Assembly (NCBI RefSeq): GCF_009711475.1
Contig: NZ_SMMD01000848.1
Location: 1-11,055 of the forward strand
Length of the DNA: 11,055 bases
From: Fulvivirga aurantia
Lineage (GTDB): Bacteria > Bacteroidota > Bacteroidia > Cytophagales > Cyclobacteriaceae
Direction: 5' to 3'
Shown here: in pieces, positions 7,267-11,055 of the stretch
How the letters are laid out: each line of letters opens with the position of its first letter
How positions within the stretch are numbered: position 1 is the first letter of the stretch
Program-made: the position numbers and the translations under genes
The notes under the pieces: generated by a model
The model's database searches: none
The model's input: the letters and a program-made list of their open reading frames with translations, nothing else
Told to the model about the DNA's origin: nothing

Positions 7267-8028
7267 TCAGGCCGACTTCTCCGGCAGATACTTCCAATAG
7301 CGTTTGGGCACGTGTTGTAAGTGCAGTTTCATGTTCTTGCGCTCTGCGATTGAGGTAGACGAAAAGTACTGTTGCCACATGTTTTGAAAGGATTTCTCTT
7401 TGTCTGCCAGTAAGCTGTCCTTGATTTTTTTATTGGCTGTCCACTCAGGGTTTTCGATATGAATAGTCTGCAATTTTTGCATGTCGTAATAAATGCCGTA
7501 ATCTCGCTGCACATCATAAATCAACCATAATTGATCAGCGTAGCGCTTTCTAAAGTGTTCCCCAATGAAAGGCATTACATCAAAATCAGGATTTACTGTG
7601 GCGGCATAAATACCATCAACTGTCAATTGAAACCGGACAAAAGCATGCATCCTGTGAATTTCACGATTCATCATTTTAACGACCTGTTTGATGCGTAAAA
7701 TAGGCTCTTGCCGATAATCGGTGCCGATATATCCCTTAGTTGATATCACCAACCTTATATAATTAAAGATAGTTAGCTCTATGTCATCAAATTCTGAATG
7801 GAATGCTTTGAACAACTGGTTAAAAGCATTGGAAGTCATTTTCTTATGTAGACCGTCAATCACACGCTTTGTTTTTTCAGCATTGGTTTCAACGGTCTGA
7901 ACCTGATCGAACATTTCCGGTTGGTACTTGTGCATTTTGATTATGGCCGTAGGTACCATTTTTTGTTCGTAGCAGTCAAACACTACAGACATTAATCCAT
8001 CAAAAGAGCCGTCATAGAGTATTTTCAT
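7267..8028 (-). CDS. DUF4130 / TIGR03915-type probable DNA metabolism protein
   Basis: This 253-residue protein begins with the family's typical opening YDGSFDGLMSVVFDCYE (residues 5-21). It ends with a DUF4130-type block in which YFSSTSIAERKNMKLHLQHV precedes PKRYWKYLPE. It matches the family named probable DNA metabolism protein, which is almost always encoded beside a radical SAM protein, as here: the start codon is 1 bp beyond the stop of the upstream radical SAM gene, so they are surely co-transcribed and probably translationally coupled. In many bacteria this protein carries a C-terminal uracil-DNA-glycosylase-family domain. That extension is absent here, where the protein ends right after DUF4130. 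The biochemical role is not established, and a part in repair or modification of nucleic acids is inferred from family linkage. Confidence 0.87.
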   Translation of the reverse strand: MKILYDGSFDGLMSVVFDCYEQKMVPTAIIKMHKYQPEMFDQVQTVETNAEKTKRVIDGLHKKMTSNAFNQLFKAFHSEFDDIELTIFNYIRLVISTKGYIGTDYRQEPILRIKQVVKMMNREIHRMHAFVRFQLTVDGIYAATVNPDFDVMPFIGEHFRKRYADQLWLIYDVQRDYGIYYDMQKLQTIHIENPEWTANKKIKDSLLADKEKSFQNMWQQYFSSTSIAERKNMKLHLQHVPKRYWKYLPEKSA

Positions 8029-8029
8029 A

Positions 8030-9262
8030 TCAAAAAAGGGTTAGTTGAGCTTTCTTAGCTGGGTAGATAATTTCATGGCGTATGCGCTCAGGTACAGCAC
8101 TCGCTGCAGGTAAAGGCCGACCTGAGATTTCTATAAAGTATTTGGCACGATTCATTGCGGCACCCATCTTCTTAATATCCTCATAGCGCACTCTACCATA
8201 TTTGCGTGATTTCACAATCAATTGCGCTGTTTTCACACCAATACCCGGCACACGAAGTATCATTTCATAAGGAGCCCGATTTACATCTACAGGAAATTGA
8301 TCAAGGTGCCTTAACGCATAACCTAATTTTGGGTCAATTTCGAGATCCAAATTAGGCTGTGTTTCATCAATAATTTCATTGACTTCGAAACCATAAAATC
8401 GATATAACCAATCCGCCTGATAAAGTCGATTTTCTCTTATCAGAGGAGCTTGTTTGAGTGCCGGTAGTCGCTCGTCTTCACTTATCGGTATGTAGCCAGA
8501 GTAATAAACTCGCTTGAGCAGTTGCTCTTTATAAAGAGAAGCTGATAAGTTGAGGATGTGATGGTCCGTCTCAGGAGTAGCGCCAACCACCATTTGTGTA
8601 CTTTGTCCACCTGGAGCGAACATAGGAGTTTTCCTAAACTTCCTACTGTCTTCACGGTTTTCAGCGATTTGTTCTTTGAGCCAGTTCATGGGCGTGTACA
8701 CACTTTTATGATCCTTCTCAGGAGCTATCTTTTGCAAACTTCGCTCAGAAGGTATTTCAAGATTTACACTAAGCCTATCGGCATAGACTCCGGCCTCCCT
8801 CATAACCTCAGGACTTGCACCAGGGATGATCTTTAAATGGATATAGCCATTAAAATTGTGTTCGTTGCGAAGTTTTTTGGCAATCCTGATCAATCGCTCA
8901 TTGGTATAATCGGCATTCTTAAAAATGCCGGAACTCAAGAAAAGCCCTTCAATATAGTTTCTTCGATAAAAATTTATGGTCAGGTCTACCACTTCCTCTA
9001 CCGTAAAAGCCACGCGTTTGATATCATTACTTTTGCGGCTTACACAATAGGCACAATCATAAATACAATGATTGGTCAATAATATTTTTAGCAAAGAAAC
9101 GCAGCGCCCATCTTCTGTATAGCTGTGACAAATACCCATGCCGGTAGCATTACCAAGGCCTTTGTTTTTATTATTTCTCTTACTCCCACTTGATGCACAA
9201 GACACATCGTACTTGGCTGCATCTGCTAAAATTTTTAGTTTATCCGTCACGCTCGCTTTCAT
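8030..9262 (-). CDS. Radical SAM protein with helix-hairpin-helix, putative DNA modification/repair (TIGR03916 type)
   Basis: This 410-residue protein has a radical SAM core with the cluster motif CxxxCxxC (C66, C70, C73 in NHCIYDCAYC). Further cysteines at 22, 45 and 54 lie just before it, in the family-typical GMGICHSYTEDGRC. Downstream, LFLSSGIFKN (107-116) and the NLEIPSE motif (167-173) fit the S-adenosylmethionine-binding barrel. A helix-hairpin-helix at about 331-368 (RVPGIGVKTAQ, then RYEDIKKMG) suggests nucleic-acid binding. By family, it is the putative DNA modification/repair radical SAM protein paired with the DUF4130 protein. The true substrate is unknown. It uses ATG at 9260-9262. 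The divergent region upstream holds three TACTAA/TTAGTA half-sites that could control both this operon and the decarboxylase. The protein is full length with no obvious missing residue. Confidence 0.9.
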   Translation of the reverse strand: MKASVTDKLKILADAAKYDVSCASSGSKRNNKNKGLGNATGMGICHSYTEDGRCVSLLKILLTNHCIYDCAYCVSRKSNDIKRVAFTVEEVVDLTINFYRRNYIEGLFLSSGIFKNADYTNERLIRIAKKLRNEHNFNGYIHLKIIPGASPEVMREAGVYADRLSVNLEIPSERSLQKIAPEKDHKSVYTPMNWLKEQIAENREDSRKFRKTPMFAPGGQSTQMVVGATPETDHHILNLSASLYKEQLLKRVYYSGYIPISEDERLPALKQAPLIRENRLYQADWLYRFYGFEVNEIIDETQPNLDLEIDPKLGYALRHLDQFPVDVNRAPYEMILRVPGIGVKTAQLIVKSRKYGRVRYEDIKKMGAAMNRAKYFIEISGRPLPAASAVPERIRHEIIYPAKKAQLTLF

Positions 9263-9271
9263 AGGAGTAAA

Positions 9272-9299
9272 TTTACTAATATTTTTAGTATTTACTAAT
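9272..9299 (-). promoter_or_regulatory. Alternating TACTAA/TTAGTA half-sites upstream of the radical SAM operon
   Basis: TACTAA occurs at 9274-9279 and 9293-9298, with its complement TTAGTA between them at 9285-9290. The longer form TTTACTAAT is directly repeated at 9272-9280 and 9291-9299. The first pair is spaced 5 bp and the second 2 bp. The cluster starts 10 bp upstream of the radical SAM start codon, where its promoter must be, so it is a reasonable repressor site. AT-richness lowers confidence. Confidence 0.4.
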
Positions 9300-9411
9300 T
9301 TAACTAAAAGAGAAAGTCTAGATTTATGAAAAATTTATTTCCAGTAAGCAACCTGAGTTTTGTTGGGTCGTTATTGGCAAGGTGCCTATCTTCAAAACTT
9401 AAATTTCATAC

Positions 9412-10836
9412 ATGTTAGAAAGACAAGATTTTAGAGAGAATGTAGATGTAGTTCTCGATTGGATTGAAAAGTATTTTAAAGAAATAGAGTCCTTACCGGT
9501 AAAATCAAAGGTGGCTCCAAAAGAGGTTTACAACCAAATACCTGGTGCCCCTCCTCTCAAATCGGAATCGCTTCAGTCGATCATGTCAGACATGGATAAG
9601 ATTATTAAGCCGGGGATCACTCATTGGCAGCACCCTAATTTTCATGCTTACTTCCCTGGAAATTCTTCTGTAGAATCGCTTTTTGCTGAATTTCTTACAG
9701 CTGCCATTGGAGCGCAATGTATGATTTGGGATACCTCCCCTGCTGCTGCTGAGCTTGAAGAACGTGTCATGGAATGGTTGCGAGATAATATGGCTATTCC
9801 GGGCAATTTTGAAGGTGTCATTCAAGACAGCGCCTCCTCTGCTACTCTTGTGGCAATACTTACTGCCAGAGAAGTGTCGAGTGACTTTACGGCAACGACC
9901 AAAGGTATCCCTAACAATCTTCGCGTATACTGTTCTACAGAAACACACTCCAGCATTGACAAAGCTGTTGGCATAAGTGGTATTGGCACTGATAATCTCG
10001 TAAAAATACCTGTTGATGATGTTTTGGCTATGCAACCAGAAGCTCTCGAAGCTGCGATTAAGGCTGATATCGAAAAGGGCTTAAAACCAAGTTGTGTGGT
10101 AGCTGCCATTGGCACAACAGGTACTGTTGCCGTTGATCCACTAAAGGAAATAGCTGCCATTTGTAAAAAATACAAGGTATGGCTGCATGTAGATGCTGCC
10201 TATGCAGGCTCTGCGCTGCTGCTACCAGAATACCAATGGATGATTGAAGGCATTGAAGATGCAGATAGTTTTGTTTTCAATCCTCATAAATGGATGTTTA
10301 CCAATTTTGATTGCTCGGCTTATTTTGTAAAAGATGCTGACATACTCATAAGAACTTTTGAGGTGTTGCCTGAGTACCTTAAAACCAAGACCCGGGGCCA
10401 GGTAAATGACTACCGAGATTGGGGAATTCCTTTGGGGCGCAGGTTTAGAGCACTCAAACTGTGGTTTGTGATGCGAAGTTATGGCCTGGAAGGTTTACAG
10501 TCTAAAATGCGTAAACACATTGCACTCAATGATTATTTTGGTAAGGTCATCATTGAGAGTGGTGACTTTGAAATTATCGGTAAACCCTTTCTCAATTTTA
10601 CAGGCTTTAGGCTAAAGCCATCCGGTATTGATGACACCGAGGTGTTGAATAAACTCAATGAGGAGCTTTTGGAAAGTATCAATAAAAGTGGTGAGTTGTT
10701 TCTTTCTCACACCAAAATCAATGGCGTTTATACACTTAGAATGATCATTGGCCAAACGTATGTGGAGCAAAAGCATATCGAAAAGGCGGTAAAGGTGATA
10801 AAAGAAAAGGCAGTTAGTCTAAAGAGTCATACGTAG
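9412..10836 (+). CDS. Pyridoxal-phosphate group II decarboxylase, aromatic-L-amino-acid decarboxylase-like
   Basis: This 474-residue enzyme is full length for the family and looks strikingly like animal dopa decarboxylase. It has THWQHPNFHAYFP (70-82), SPAAAELEERVMEWL (109-123), the PLP-stacking histidine H179 in ETHSS, D261 in HVDAAYAGSA, PLP lysine K293 in FNPHKW, and the block DYRDWGIPLGRRFRALK (333-349). Tyr322 in PEYLKT matches the mobile-loop tyrosine typical of true decarboxylases; aldehyde synthases of the family have Phe there. It should convert an aromatic amino acid (Phe, Tyr, Trp, Dopa or 5-hydroxy-Trp) to the amine plus CO2 in the cytoplasm. The exact substrate cannot be read from sequence. 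An in-frame TAA at 9400-9402 excludes an upstream start. The gene stands alone on its strand. A role beside the oxoamine synthase at 3190-6750 is conceivable but unsupported by operon structure. Confidence 0.92.
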   Translation: MLERQDFRENVDVVLDWIEKYFKEIESLPVKSKVAPKEVYNQIPGAPPLKSESLQSIMSDMDKIIKPGITHWQHPNFHAYFPGNSSVESLFAEFLTAAIGAQCMIWDTSPAAAELEERVMEWLRDNMAIPGNFEGVIQDSASSATLVAILTAREVSSDFTATTKGIPNNLRVYCSTETHSSIDKAVGISGIGTDNLVKIPVDDVLAMQPEALEAAIKADIEKGLKPSCVVAAIGTTGTVAVDPLKEIAAICKKYKVWLHVDAAYAGSALLLPEYQWMIEGIEDADSFVFNPHKWMFTNFDCSAYFVKDADILIRTFEVLPEYLKTKTRGQVNDYRDWGIPLGRRFRALKLWFVMRSYGLEGLQSKMRKHIALNDYFGKVIIESGDFEIIGKPFLNFTGFRLKPSGIDDTEVLNKLNEELLESINKSGELFLSHTKINGVYTLRMIIGQTYVEQKHIEKAVKVIKEKAVSLKSHT

Positions 10837-10862
10837 AAATTGGGACGTATCATAATACTGAG

Positions 10863-10887
10863 ACTCTTTGGGCTAAGCCCTCTGAGT
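10863..10887 (+). terminator. Possible terminator hairpin after the decarboxylase gene
   Basis: GGGC (10870-10873) pairs with GCCC (10877-10880) around TAA. An outer ACTC/GAGT pair (10863-10866 with 10884-10887) is separated by a symmetric 3-base internal loop. It starts 26 bp past the stop codon. The stem is short and no T-run follows, so this is weak. Confidence 0.3.
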
Positions 10888-10901
10888 GATGCTCTCACTA
10901 A

Positions 10902-10953
10902 TCGTCATTCCTCGAATTTATGAAGCGCAGCGTAGTAAATTATAGAGAAATCT
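10902..10953 (+). repeat. Palindromic intergenic repeat, unit 1
   Basis: This 52-bp unit is followed after 3 bp by a copy that differs at two positions. It begins TCGTCATTCCTCG and contains AATTTA and TAAATT arms around an AGCG-rich loop. The closing arm reads GAGAAAT, one mismatch from pairing fully with ATTCCTC. It is probably an interspersed, REP-like element. Confidence 0.85.
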
Positions 10954-10956
10954 ATC

Positions 10957-11008
10957 TCGTCATTCCTCGAATTTATGAAGCGTAGCGTAGTAAATTATAG
11001 AGGAATCT
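10957..11008 (+). repeat. Palindromic intergenic repeat, unit 2
   Basis: This is the second 52-bp copy (50 of 52 identical, period 55). Here the dyad is perfect: ATTCCTC (10962-10968) with GAGGAAT (11000-11006), and AATTTA (10970-10975) with TAAATT (10991-10996). The 15-base loop contains GCGTA twice. The difference from unit 1 in the closing arm restores pairing. Confidence 0.85.
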
Positions 11009-11055
11009 CGTCATAATTCACTACAAATTAGAGATCCCTGCCTGCGCAGGGATGA
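11008..11055 (+). repeat. Degenerate third repeat unit with GC-rich hairpin, running to the window edge
   Basis: TCGTCAT at 11008-11014 restarts the repeat and is followed by a decayed middle. A strong hairpin follows, ATCCCTGC (11034-11041) pairing with GCAGGGAT (11046-11053) around CTGC. The window ends on GGATGA, so the array may continue to the right. Confidence 0.6.

Noticed and set aside
9138..9329. 63-codon plus-strand hydrophobic frame at the radical SAM start
   Set aside because: Most of it is antisense to the N-terminus of the radical SAM protein. The apparent hydrophobicity comes from the complement of Lys/Asn-rich codons.
9586..10175. Long minus-strand frames inside the decarboxylase gene
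   Set aside because: These are shadow frames opposite a clear PLP decarboxylase, and their translations match no known pattern.
10902..11008. CRISPR array
   Set aside because: Only two full units with a 3-bp gap are present, with no spacer-sized unique sequence and no cas genes nearby.

Overview
This window looks like a chromosomal segment of a free-living, low-to-moderate GC member of the Bacteroidota, most likely a Cytophagales-type organism. Supporting signs are a FISUMP-type secreted protein, a YD-like lipoprotein, a 7TM-DISM sensor, near-TAnnTTTG promoter elements, start codons without Shine-Dalgarno sequences, and palindromic intergenic repeats. The assignment rests on gene families and style, not on a marker gene.

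Layout, left to right. Positions 1-1043 (minus) hold the N-terminal part of a 7TM-DISM sensor that runs off the left edge. Positions 1248-1850 (plus) encode a small secreted FISUMP-domain protein, and 1859-2665 (minus) a convergent YD-repeat-like lipoprotein. A 127-bp frameshifted copy of the FISUMP 3' end lies just beyond it (2746-2872), so the lipoprotein gene is bracketed by direct repeats. A leader rich in dyad symmetries (2956-3189) precedes the main gene, 3190-6750. That gene encodes a 1186-residue enzyme built as NRPS-type adenylation domain, PKS-like carrier protein, PLP-dependent alpha-oxoamine synthase and a C-terminal SCP2-like domain. A strong hairpin terminator follows. Positions 6940-7230 encode a small three-helix membrane protein behind a palindromic operator.

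Two minus-strand genes (7267-8028 and 8030-9262) form the known pair of DUF4130 protein and radical SAM protein with a helix-hairpin-helix, thought to act in DNA modification or repair. Positions 9412-10836 (plus) encode an aromatic-L-amino-acid-decarboxylase-like PLP enzyme that closely resembles animal DDC. The right edge carries tandem 52-bp palindromic repeats and a GC-rich hairpin.

The most interesting part is the adenylation/carrier/oxoamine-synthase/SCP2 enzyme. It appears able to activate a carboxylic acid (probably an amino acid), load it on its own carrier, and release it by decarboxylative condensation with a second amino acid, giving an alpha-amino ketone without a condensation or thioesterase domain. 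The SCP2-like tail hints at a hydrophobic ligand. The PLP decarboxylase about 2.7 kb downstream could act in the same pathway, but the two genes are separated by opposite-strand genes, so a link is only a guess.
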